A stretch of DNA of 27,556 nt, taken from Anaerolineae bacterium. GTDB lineage: Bacteria; Chloroflexota; Anaerolineae; Promineifilales; Promineifilaceae. Position numbers and translations under genes: made by a program. The first letter of the stretch is position 1; every line of letters begins with the position of its first letter. The notes beneath the pieces were generated by a model that made no database searches, was not told the DNA's origin, and saw only the letters and a program-made list of their open reading frames with translations. Location of the stretch: contig JANQGC010000117.1 of assembly GCA_028277515.1 (NCBI GenBank), positions 1-27,556 of the forward strand. The letters run 5' to 3'. This document shows positions 1 to 7,546 of this stretch, in pieces.

Positions 1-423
1 AATGATGTGGTTGACAACCAAACTGTGAACATGGAATTGCAAGATGGAACCACCATTGCCCTGGTGATGCACGGCCATTCCCATCAAGAAGGGCGAACCA
101 TGCGTTATGATGGGTCGCTGGCAACATTGCGGGGAATTTTCTCTCTGGAAAAGCAGGAGATTGAGATCCATGACCATCTAACCGGCAAGAGGGAGCGGGT
201 AGAAATACCATCTCCGGGAGCGAGTGGCCATGGAGGTGGAGATTTTGGTATCGTTTCCGGGTTTGTGCAGGCTGTTCGTGACCAATCGTCTGCACTCATC
301 ACGCCGCGAGCCTCATTAGAAAGTCATCTATTAGCATTTGCGGCCGAGACTTCTCGCCATGAACATCATGTGGTTGATATGGATCAATTTCGGACGGCTG
401 TCCTGTCGGATATTTCACTTTGA
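1..423 (+). CDS. Gfo/Idh/MocA-family oxidoreductase, C-terminal part (5' truncated by window)
   Basis: The frame is open from base 1, so only the last ~140 residues are visible; the GTG at 7 is internal, not a real start. The fragment looks like the substrate-side alpha/beta domain of Gfo/Idh/MocA dehydrogenases: a strand-rich stretch (MELQDGTTIALVMHGHSH), then a glycine-rich GHGGGDFGIV loop and a closing helix typical of this family's C-terminus (LESHLLAFAAETSR). The NAD(P)-binding Rossmann half lies upstream and cannot be checked. Family members oxidise or epimerise sugars, inositols and related polyols with NAD(P). The GH4 gene follows after 35 bp on the same strand, which suggests co-transcription in a carbohydrate-use operon. 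The substrate is unknown. Confidence 0.75.
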   Translation, partial: NDVVDNQTVNMELQDGTTIALVMHGHSHQEGRTMRYDGSLATLRGIFSLEKQEIEIHDHLTGKRERVEIPSPGASGHGGGDFGIVSGFVQAVRDQSSALITPRASLESHLLAFAAETSRHEHHVVDMDQFRTAVLSDISL

Positions 424-458
424 ATTTTAAGGGATCTTTCCCTACTGTAAGATAAAAG

Positions 459-1757
459 ATGACGAAAATAACATTCATCGGTGCCGGAAGCACTGTCTTC
501 GCTAAAAATTTAATTGGGGATATTTTGAGTTTCCCTGAATTAGAGGAAGTAACGATCAGCTTGCATGATATCGACCCTGAACGTCTCCAAACAACAGAAA
601 TTGTGGCTCACAAGATTGCCCAGCGCCTGCAAATCAATCCAACAATAGAGGCGACAACCGATCGCCGGCGCGCACTCGATGGAGCCGATTACGCCATCAA
701 TATGATCCAGGTTGGTGGATACAAGCCGGGTACGGTCATCGATTTTGAAATCCCTAAAAAGTATGGAATAAGGCAAACTATTGCTGATACCTTGGGCATT
801 GGTGGCATTATGCGCGGTTTACGAACCATCCCCGTTCTCCTGGAAATGGCCGCTGACATGGAAGCTCTTTGTCCGCATGTTTTGCATCTAAATTACACCA
901 ATCCGATGGCTATGAATTGTTGGGCTTTGAACAAGGCTACAAAAATCAAGACTGTCGGTTTGTGCCATAGCGTCCAGGGTACCATAATGGAACTGGCTGT
1001 GGATTTGGGCGTTACACCCAATGAAATTGATTATCTTTGCGCCGGCATCAATCACATGGCTTTTTATCTGCGATTGGAGCGAGATGGCCAGGATTTGTAT
1101 CCACAATTGCACCATTTGATTGAACAAGATCGAATTCCCAACCACAATCGTGTTCGTTATGAGATGCTGAAACGGTTAGGATATTTTGTAACCGAGTCCA
1201 GCGAGCACTTCAGTGAGTATACCCCCTGGTTTATCAAAAGGGATCGCCCGGATTTAATCGAAAAGTACAATGTTCCATTAGATGAATATATTGAGCGTTG
1301 TGAAACCCAAATAGCTGAGTGGGAGCAACTCCGTGTAAAGTTAGAAGATCCGCATCGAAAACTTGGTGTAGGCCGCAGTGGGGAATATGGTTCCCTTATT
1401 ATTCATAGTCAAGAAACCGGCCGGCCACGGGTTATTTATGGCAATGTTACCAATCAAGGTCTAATTGATAATTTGCCTGAAGATTGTTGTGTAGAAGTGC
1501 CCTGCCTGGTGGATAGTAATGGCGTTCAGCCGACGCGGATTGGTTCATTACCACCCCATTTGGCGGCGTTGATGCAAACCAATATTAATGTGCAAAGCCT
1601 GACCGTGGAAGCAGCTTTAAACTGTAGAAGAGAGCATATTTATCACGCTGCGATGCTCGATCCGCACACAGCAGCCGAACTGGATTTAGACCAGATATGG
1701 TCTTTGGTAGATGATTTAATAGCGGCTCATGATGATTATCTGCCTCAGTATCGTTAG
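459..1757 (+). CDS. Glycoside hydrolase family 4, alpha-galactosidase-like (MelA type)
   Basis: The 432-residue length is normal for GH4. The N-terminus has the NAD-binding signature IGAGST (residues 7-12). The family signature NYTNP is at 145-149. The metal-ligand cysteine sits in C169-H170-S171-V172, and the second metal-ligand histidine is H199 in GINHM. GH4 enzymes use NAD and a divalent metal in a redox-assisted elimination/addition mechanism. Within the family the CHSV form of the cysteine motif is associated with alpha-galactosidases, CHEV with alpha-glucosidases and CNxP with the phospho-glycosidases, so a non-phosphorylated alpha-galactoside is the best guess. There is no signal peptide, so it acts in the cytosol on imported oligosaccharides. 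The ribosome-binding site before the ATG is weak. It is probably co-transcribed with the oxidoreductase 35 bp upstream. Exact substrate is uncertain; GH4 membership is firm. Confidence 0.9.
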   Translation: MTKITFIGAGSTVFAKNLIGDILSFPELEEVTISLHDIDPERLQTTEIVAHKIAQRLQINPTIEATTDRRRALDGADYAINMIQVGGYKPGTVIDFEIPKKYGIRQTIADTLGIGGIMRGLRTIPVLLEMAADMEALCPHVLHLNYTNPMAMNCWALNKATKIKTVGLCHSVQGTIMELAVDLGVTPNEIDYLCAGINHMAFYLRLERDGQDLYPQLHHLIEQDRIPNHNRVRYEMLKRLGYFVTESSEHFSEYTPWFIKRDRPDLIEKYNVPLDEYIERCETQIAEWEQLRVKLEDPHRKLGVGRSGEYGSLIIHSQETGRPRVIYGNVTNQGLIDNLPEDCCVEVPCLVDSNGVQPTRIGSLPPHLAALMQTNINVQSLTVEAALNCRREHIYHAAMLDPHTAAELDLDQIWSLVDDLIAAHDDYLPQYR

Positions 1758-1858
1758 ATTGAATCCTGAAAATTGCTTCTTGCGTTAAGATTGCGAATCT
1801 ATTTAAAATTACCGGAAAGACAGACATATAAATTAGTGTATTCAGATAAGGGGAAATA

Positions 1859-3310
1859 ATGACAAAAGCAGATATAGGCCTGATAGGCCTTGCCGTAATG
1901 GGACAAAATCTTGTGTTAAATATGGACGATCATGGCTACACGGTGGCTGTTTTTAATCGTACAACCAGCAAAGTTGATCGCTTTTTGGAGAATGAAGCCA
2001 AGGGAACGAATGTGATTGGCACCCATTCATTAGAAGAGCTGATTGAAAATTTGAAACGGCCGCGCCGGGTCATGATCATGGTCAAGGCCGGATGGCCGGT
2101 CGATGCCACTATTGAAAAATTAGTACCGCTGCTTGATGAAGGGGATATCATCATTGATGGTGGCAATTCCCACTTTTCTGATTCGATCAGACGGACCAAT
2201 GCGCTGGCCGAACATGGCCTCTTATTTGTCGGCACCGGCGTGTCCGGAGGAGAAGAAGGCGCCCGATACGGTCCATCCATTATGCCCGGCGGGGCACCTG
2301 ATGCCTGGCCCTATATAAAATCTATTTTGCAAGATATTGCAGCAAAAGTGGAGGATGGGACACCCTGCTGCGATTGGGTCGGCGAAGAAGGAGCCGGTCA
2401 CTTTGTAAAGATGGTCCATAATGGGATTGAATATGGTGATATGCAGCTTATTGGTGAAGCCTACGATTTAATGGGCAATGGCTTGGGTTTAACAGCGGAT
2501 GAAATGAGTGAGGTGTTTGCCCGCTGGAATGATGGGAAACTGGAATCATACCTGATTGAGATCACGGCCGAAATTTTAGCTTTTAAAGATGAAGATGGGC
2601 AGCCAATGGTGAATAAGATTTTGGACAAGGCGGGCCAAAAAGGGACAGGAAAATGGACAGCCGTGACCGCACTGGACAACGGTATTCCCCTCACCTTAAT
2701 TGGCGAGGCTGTTTTCTCACGTTTTTTGTCAGCTCTAAAGGATGAGCGTGTGACTGCGGCCGGGGAGCTAGAATCGGCCATTGGAACGTTCGGGGGTGAT
2801 AAAGCGGCATTCATTGAAGATTTAGCCGAGGCGCTTTATGCTTCCAAAATCATTTCATATACCCAGGGATACATGCTCATGCGTTCTGCCAGGGAAGAAT
2901 TCGGTTGGAATCTGGATTATGGCAGCATCGCTCTCATGTGGCGTAATGGTTGTATTATTCGCGCTGCGTTTCTGGATGATATCAAGGCCGCCTTTGATAA
3001 AAATCGTGAACTGGTTAACTTGCTCTTAGATCCCTTCTTTAAAGCGCAGGTTCAGCAAGCGGAAAGTGCCTGGCGGCGGGTGGTACAAACGGCCGTTGAA
3101 CTGAGCATTCCTGTACCGGCTATGTCCAGCGCATTAGCGTTCTTTGATGGCTATCGCCGGGAACGGCTGCCGGCCAATTTGCTTCAAGCCCAGCGTGATT
3201 ACTTCGGTGCTCATACTTATGAGCATGTGGATAAACCGCGCGGGGAATTTTTCCATACCAATTGGACCGGCGAAGGCGGAGACACAACAGCATCCACGTA
3301 TGACGCTTAG
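1859..3310 (+). CDS. gnd: 6-phosphogluconate dehydrogenase, decarboxylating
   Basis: Converts 6-phosphogluconate and NADP+ to ribulose 5-phosphate, CO2 and NADPH (oxidative pentose phosphate pathway, cytosol). The 483-residue length matches the long homodimeric type. Visible motifs: dinucleotide-binding GLAVMGQNL (10-18), NRT at 33-35 (the NADP 2'-phosphate contact region), GGNSHF (101-106), the substrate-binding SGGEEGARYGPS block (129-140), and GAGHFVKMVHNGIEYGD with catalytic K184 and N188. The C-terminal tail has FHTNW, as in full-length enzymes. The ATG is preceded by AAGGGGA about six bases upstream, a strong Shine-Dalgarno site that fixes the start. It lies 101 bp downstream of the GH4 gene on the same strand, so it may be the last gene of a sugar-use operon or have its own promoter. 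Nothing is missing or frameshifted. Confidence 0.97.
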   Translation: MTKADIGLIGLAVMGQNLVLNMDDHGYTVAVFNRTTSKVDRFLENEAKGTNVIGTHSLEELIENLKRPRRVMIMVKAGWPVDATIEKLVPLLDEGDIIIDGGNSHFSDSIRRTNALAEHGLLFVGTGVSGGEEGARYGPSIMPGGAPDAWPYIKSILQDIAAKVEDGTPCCDWVGEEGAGHFVKMVHNGIEYGDMQLIGEAYDLMGNGLGLTADEMSEVFARWNDGKLESYLIEITAEILAFKDEDGQPMVNKILDKAGQKGTGKWTAVTALDNGIPLTLIGEAVFSRFLSALKDERVTAAGELESAIGTFGGDKAAFIEDLAEALYASKIISYTQGYMLMRSAREEFGWNLDYGSIALMWRNGCIIRAAFLDDIKAAFDKNRELVNLLLDPFFKAQVQQAESAWRRVVQTAVELSIPVPAMSSALAFFDGYRRERLPANLLQAQRDYFGAHTYEHVDKPRGEFFHTNWTGEGGDTTASTYDA

Positions 3311-3322
3311 CTAAGTTTTACT

Positions 3323-3346
3323 GGCATGCATAATAAAATGCTTGCC
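3323..3346. terminator. Candidate bidirectional terminator hairpin between convergent genes
   Basis: An inverted repeat with 9-base arms (3323-3331 and 3338-3346), one T-T mismatch and a six-base AATAAA loop lies in the 71-bp gap between the convergent gnd and epimerase genes. Its position fits a shared terminator. No clear T-tract follows on either strand, so the assignment rests mainly on location and symmetry. Confidence 0.35.
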
Positions 3347-3381
3347 TGGCCTTCCGTGCCAATTAGCAGTAAATAACCAGT

Positions 3382-4428
3382 TTAAAATTCACCCGCTGGT
3401 GTGGGCTTACCGGCTTTCCGCTCTTCGTACTGCTGTTTTATCCATTTATAGGTCTTGGCAATGCCCTGTTTAAAGGGAGTCTTAGGTTCCCAGTCCAGTG
3501 TCTGTAAGATCAATGTGTTGTCGCTATTTCGACCGGCGACGCCTTGTGGAGCAGTCAAATCGTATTTTCTTTCTAACTTAATTCCGGCCACATCTTCTAC
3601 GTTGCTGACCAGATCATTGATGGAAATTAATTCGCTTGATCCGAGGTTGATGGGAGTACCAACCAGATCATCACAATGCATGATCATGTCAATACCCTTG
3701 ACGCAATCGTCAATGTACATGAAGCTACGCGTTTGATAGCCATCTCCCCAAATTAGTATTTCAAGATCGCCCGTGTCCTCAGCCTGGATAACCTTGCGAC
3801 TTAAAGCTGCTGGGGCTTTTTCCCGTCCACCATCCCATGTCCCATATGGACCGTATACATTGTGGAAGCGAGCGATGAAGGTTTTTAAACCACGTTCGGC
3901 CGAATATTCTTCGCAAAACATCTCCGAAATCAGCTTTTCCCAACCATAACCTCTCTCAGCCATCGCGGGGTAAGCATCAGACTCTTTTAATGCGCGTACG
4001 TTTGGATCTTTTTGCAGATTTGTATTGTAAACGCAGGCTGAGGATGAAAAGAAATAGCGCTCAACTCCTGCTTGATATGCCGCTTCAATCATGTGGGTAT
4101 TAATCAAAACTGAGCGCAGGCACTCTACCCGATAATTTTCAATGAAACCCATACCACCCATATCGGCCGCCAGGTTGTACACTTCACGCGCACCTTCGAC
4201 CACTTGCGTACAATTTTCGCGATAGCTAACATCCAGAGTCAAATTTTCAACACCAGGAACCTGCTGATACCATAACGAAAGAGGTTTTTTGTCTACGGCT
4301 CGAATGTTCGAAAATCCTTGGCCGTGAAAATAGCGGGTCAAAGCACCGCCTATGAAACCGCCGCCGCCAGTAATGACGATGAGGTCATCCTTACTAAGCA
4401 TTGCATTTGCTGTTTGCATCTTTGTCAT
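3382..4428 (-). CDS. GDP-mannose 3,5-epimerase homologue (extended SDR, NDP-sugar epimerase)
   Basis: A 348-residue extended short-chain dehydrogenase/reductase with the NAD-binding GGGGFIGG at 21-28. The match to plant GDP-mannose 3,5-epimerase is close: NLAADMGGMGFI (85-96), SSSACVY with C132, the Y161-x3-K165 pair, RFHNVYGPYGTW (187-198), GGREKAP with K204, and GRNSDN (299-304). The Arabidopsis catalytic residues C145, Y174, K178 and K217 all map here with the same offset of 13, so the double-epimerisation acid/base Cys and Lys are kept as well as the SDR pair. The predicted reaction is GDP-mannose to GDP-L-galactose and/or GDP-L-gulose in the cytosol. The start is supported by AAAGG six bases before the ATG. 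The gene is divergent from the polysaccharide block and probably supplies it. The main alternative is another NDP-sugar epimerase or dehydratase of the same fold. Confidence 0.85.
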   Translation of the reverse strand: MTKMQTANAMLSKDDLIVITGGGGFIGGALTRYFHGQGFSNIRAVDKKPLSLWYQQVPGVENLTLDVSYRENCTQVVEGAREVYNLAADMGGMGFIENYRVECLRSVLINTHMIEAAYQAGVERYFFSSSACVYNTNLQKDPNVRALKESDAYPAMAERGYGWEKLISEMFCEEYSAERGLKTFIARFHNVYGPYGTWDGGREKAPAALSRKVIQAEDTGDLEILIWGDGYQTRSFMYIDDCVKGIDMIMHCDDLVGTPINLGSSELISINDLVSNVEDVAGIKLERKYDLTAPQGVAGRNSDNTLILQTLDWEPKTPFKQGIAKTYKWIKQQYEERKAGKPTPAGEF

Positions 4429-4507
4429 TCTGAACCTTTAAGTTGATTAAAGCTGTTTCTGGATGATGAGTCATTTTAATATGCCAGATACATGCTCGAC
4501 TTCGGGA

Positions 4508-4536
4508 AAGATATATTAACTTTGTCGATTTAGCAA
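4508..4536 (-). promoter_or_regulatory. Candidate sigma70-like promoter for the epimerase gene
   Basis: Read on the minus strand, TTGCTA (4536-4531) is followed after exactly 17 bases by TATCTT (4513-4508). Each hexamer matches the sigma70 consensus at four of six positions and points toward the epimerase start at 4428. It is weak and could be chance in AT-rich DNA. Confidence 0.3.
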
Positions 4537-4744
4537 TAGGTGATCCTAATAAGAAGAAAATGAAGCTGAAGGAGTCTCGAAAGATGTTAACTTGATAAGA
4601 AAGGTTGAAAGCATTAAATAGCTTACCAAGTGTATGTTTGTAAACTGAAAGAGCTGTTTAATTTGTGGAATCATAATCCTTGAGATTCGATCTACGAAGA
4701 TAGGCATAAAGAAGAGTTTAACAACTTTTGCCAGATTGAATATG

Positions 4745-4753
4745 TGCTACAAT
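4745..4753 (+). promoter_or_regulatory. Candidate extended -10 promoter for the polysaccharide block
   Basis: TGC followed by TACAAT forms an extended -10 element (TGn plus five of six matches). No good -35 is visible at 16-18 bases, as is usual for extended -10 promoters. A start site near 4760 would leave a leader of only about 16 bases before the ATG at 4777, in which I see no Shine-Dalgarno sequence. Confidence 0.4.
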
Positions 4754-4776
4754 TTCAAAATTGATTATTTTGTAAT

Positions 4777-6036
4777 ATGTCGAAGTACATCGCATTAATA
4801 TGCCAACATTTTTACCCTGAAATGATCTCCACGGGGATGCATATGACGGAACTCGCAACCGGTTTATCTCAATATGGTTGGAAGATCCGAGTTTACTGCG
4901 CCCAACCGAGTTATCATGATGTCTCGCAGAGGGATAACGATGTCAGTAAGCAAATGACCTATAAAGGGGTGGAAATTATCCGCGTCCCTACCATTAGCGA
5001 TCAACATTCCGGGCTTTTATTTAGAGTACTCAATGCCCTCAGCTATCTTCTAATGACGGCATTCTTCCTTGTCCGGGATCGTGCTTCAATTGTTGGAATC
5101 TTCAATACAACCAATCCGCCTATTCTTGGACTGGCTGCAGTTTTGGCTCGTTGGTTGACAGGTTTACGATTTATCACCCTTGTGTACGATGTATATCCTG
5201 ATGTGGCTGTTTGCACTGGGATTCTTAAACCCAGATCCTTGCTGACAAAGGGATTGCAAACTATCACCAGTTTAATATTACATTGTTCAAATAGCCTGAT
5301 TGTCATCGGTGAGGATATGGCGTGCGTAGTTCGCAAGAAATTGAAAACAGGGCATCAAATTCCAGTAGAATTAATACGAAATTGGTCAGATGAGAAACAG
5401 GTATATCCAGTTCCGGATTTAGAGAATCCCTTTGTAAAAAAATATGGACTCAGTAATAAATTTGTCATTCAATACTCTGGACGTATGGGATTGACCCATA
5501 ATTTGGAACCTTTAATCAAAGCCGCCAGCTTATTGCAAGATGAGCAGGTCATTTTCCAATTTATAGGAGATGGCGCTAAACGAAAAAAATTGGAGCAGAT
5601 GGTCAAAAATTTAAATCTTAAGAATGTGCAGTTTTTACCCTACCAGCCATTTGGAGATTTGATGAATGTGCTTTCAGCGCCGCACCTCTCGGTAGTCTGT
5701 TTGGAAACCAACTGCACAGGTTATTCGGTCCCCAGCAAATCTTACGGTATTATGGCGGCAGGACGGCCGATGTTAGGATTCCTGGCTCAAGAAAGTGAAG
5801 TTGGCCAAATGATTAAGGAGTTTAGATGCGGCATTGTTATGCCGGATCCAACCGGCTATGAGGTAGTAGAGGTGATTCTTAATCTTCTTGATGATCCGGA
5901 CCGGGTCGCGCGAATGGGTGAAAATGGTTATAAAGCATTTTTAGAGAATTTTACACTCAAAATCGCGGTTGAAAAATATTCCGAATTTTTAAATGATCAT
6001 TTCCCTATGGCAAAAAGATCAATGGTTATTAGATGA
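4777..6036 (+). CDS. GT4-type glycosyltransferase, WcaI/WbuB-like
   Basis: A 419-residue GT-B enzyme. The N-terminal Rossmann half starts with an acceptor-site HFYPEM loop (11-16) and contains VYDVYPD (136-142). The donor half has IRNWSD (200-205), YSGRMGLTHN (233-242) and VPSKSYGIMAAGRP near residue 330, the nucleotide-sugar-binding region that in colanic-acid WcaI and WbuB proteins reads VPSK-x-Y-x-x-x-A-x-G-R. Such enzymes transfer a sugar from an NDP donor to a lipid-linked intermediate on the cytosolic face of the membrane. A hydrophobic stretch around 85-125 probably associates with the membrane. It opens the polysaccharide block; its stop codon directly abuts the next reading frame, suggesting translational coupling. 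No ribosome-binding site is evident before the ATG. Donor and acceptor cannot be told from sequence alone. Confidence 0.88.
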   Translation: MSKYIALICQHFYPEMISTGMHMTELATGLSQYGWKIRVYCAQPSYHDVSQRDNDVSKQMTYKGVEIIRVPTISDQHSGLLFRVLNALSYLLMTAFFLVRDRASIVGIFNTTNPPILGLAAVLARWLTGLRFITLVYDVYPDVAVCTGILKPRSLLTKGLQTITSLILHCSNSLIVIGEDMACVVRKKLKTGHQIPVELIRNWSDEKQVYPVPDLENPFVKKYGLSNKFVIQYSGRMGLTHNLEPLIKAASLLQDEQVIFQFIGDGAKRKKLEQMVKNLNLKNVQFLPYQPFGDLMNVLSAPHLSVVCLETNCTGYSVPSKSYGIMAAGRPMLGFLAQESEVGQMIKEFRCGIVMPDPTGYEVVEVILNLLDDPDRVARMGENGYKAFLENFTLKIAVEKYSEFLNDHFPMAKRSMVIR

Positions 6037-6054
6037 TTGTTGATAGGGATTGAC

Positions 6055-7542
6055 ATGGATACCTTACCAACCGAAAAGAAATCTAACCTCAATCAATCAC
6101 CCGATAATCTTTCTTACCGCGTTCAAAAAAGGTTATCATTCCATCATTCTGAGCGAAAGATCTTGTTGTATGTTGTTGACTTGATCTTGATTAACCTGGT
6201 ATTGGTATCGTTGCTATATTGGCAAGGATACCTGGAACTGGGAGAGTTGGATTATCGCGTATTCGTTTGGTTGCTTGTATTAACGCTGTTGTGGACTTTT
6301 ATCAGCCCGCATTTTGGAATTTATAACGTGGCCCGTGCGGCTCGCATGTTTCATTCCGTATGGCGTACCGGTCTGGCAGTACTTGCAACAACATTCATAT
6401 ATGGGATGATCCCATTAATCACACCCCCTTTACCAAATAGTCGATTTGAATTGGCTTTGTTCCCATTTTTTGCCTTATTGGCTTTATCTATCTGGCGATT
6501 GTTTTATGCTACCGTTCTTGTGCAGCCACGATTTTCCAGGAACGTGCTCGTCGTTGGCGCCGGCTTGTCCGGACAGGCGCTGGTTCAAGCCATGAGCTAC
6601 TTCATGAGCCAAAAGGCCAACTCGCATCATGCCATAGGATATAAAATAATTGGTTTTATTGATGACGATCCGGTAAAGAGAGGGGCGGATGTTGAGGGTT
6701 TTCGCGTGTTGGGGACATGGGAAGATCTTGTCCCCGTCGCCATAGAACAAGAAGTCGAAGAAGTTGTGGTAGCAATTACTAACATGCATCAGATAAAAAA
6801 TGAACTATACCAGGCGCTTTTTGACTGCCGGCAGATAGGCATATCGGTTAATTCGATGAGTGAAATTTTCGAAAAATTGACCGGCCGCATCCCTGTGGAA
6901 CATACAGCGTCGGATCTTCGTGTTGTCCTACCATTAAAAAAATCGACCCCCCAGCAATTATATTTACGATTGCGCCGGATATTTGATGTTGTTTTTGCCT
7001 TCTTTGGTTGTTTGTTTTTACTGGTCACAATGCCATTTATCTGGCTGGTGAATCGCCTTACCGATCCTGGAGATTTATTTTATCGCCAGGAAAGAGTCGG
7101 TAAGAACGGCCGGGTTTTTACAGTAATAAAATACCGGTCGATGATCATGGATGCTGAAAAGGAAACAGGTGCGGTTTGGGCTGTAGACAATGACAACCGG
7201 ATTACACCATTTGGTAATTTTTTACGAAAAACACGATTAGACGAAGTGCCCCAATTTTGGAATATTTTGTCCGGCCATATGAGTCTTATTGGACCACGGC
7301 CAGAGCGTCCGGTGTTTGTGGCCGAATTGAGTAAAAAATTGCCCTATTATCGTATGCGGCATTCAGTTACGCCGGGAATTACGGGGTGGGCTCAAGTAAA
7401 TTACCCTTACGGATCAACGGTAGAAGATGCATTAGTTAAATTGGAATTTGATCTTTATTATATTAAACACACCAGCCTTTATTTGGATTTAAGAATTCTC
7501 ATGAGTACTGTGAGGAATGTCATTGGATTAAAGGGACGGTGA
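6055..7542 (+). CDS. Polyprenyl-phosphate sugar-1-phosphate transferase (exopolysaccharide initiating enzyme)
   Basis: I place the start at ATG 6055 because AGGG lies seven bases before it; a TTG at 6037 would extend it by six residues. Four N-terminal membrane segments (roughly 36-155) are followed by a Rossmann-like domain beginning VLVVGAGLSGQA near 164, and then the catalytic bacterial sugar-transferase domain: a membrane re-entrant helix at about 310-333, YRQERVGKNG, the acidic pair D396-E397 in RLDEVPQ, GPRPER (413-418) and PGITGWAQVN. This is the full-length WbaP/WcaJ/PssY-like form. It moves a sugar-1-phosphate from UDP-sugar to undecaprenyl phosphate, starting repeat-unit assembly at the inner leaflet. 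It directly follows the GT4 gene, and the next gene begins four bases after its stop, so these three form a tight operon. Confidence 0.93.
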   Translation: MDTLPTEKKSNLNQSPDNLSYRVQKRLSFHHSERKILLYVVDLILINLVLVSLLYWQGYLELGELDYRVFVWLLVLTLLWTFISPHFGIYNVARAARMFHSVWRTGLAVLATTFIYGMIPLITPPLPNSRFELALFPFFALLALSIWRLFYATVLVQPRFSRNVLVVGAGLSGQALVQAMSYFMSQKANSHHAIGYKIIGFIDDDPVKRGADVEGFRVLGTWEDLVPVAIEQEVEEVVVAITNMHQIKNELYQALFDCRQIGISVNSMSEIFEKLTGRIPVEHTASDLRVVLPLKKSTPQQLYLRLRRIFDVVFAFFGCLFLLVTMPFIWLVNRLTDPGDLFYRQERVGKNGRVFTVIKYRSMIMDAEKETGAVWAVDNDNRITPFGNFLRKTRLDEVPQFWNILSGHMSLIGPRPERPVFVAELSKKLPYYRMRHSVTPGITGWAQVNYPYGSTVEDALVKLEFDLYYIKHTSLYLDLRILMSTVRNVIGLKGR

Positions 7543-7546
7543 GCGG

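Larger units (their letters stand above)
4429..4776. other. Divergent intergenic region, AT-rich, no gene seen
   Basis: A 348-bp gap separates the minus-strand epimerase from the plus-strand glycosyltransferase. No plausible open frame with a ribosome-binding site is present on either strand. It should hold promoters for both directions; one candidate per strand is listed separately. I see no strong inverted repeat or known riboswitch in it. Confidence 0.6.

Noticed and set aside
6037..6054. TTG start at 6037 for the sugar-1-phosphate transferase
   Set aside because: ATG at 6055 has AGGG at a normal distance, whereas the TTG would need a ribosome site inside the previous gene where none is evident.
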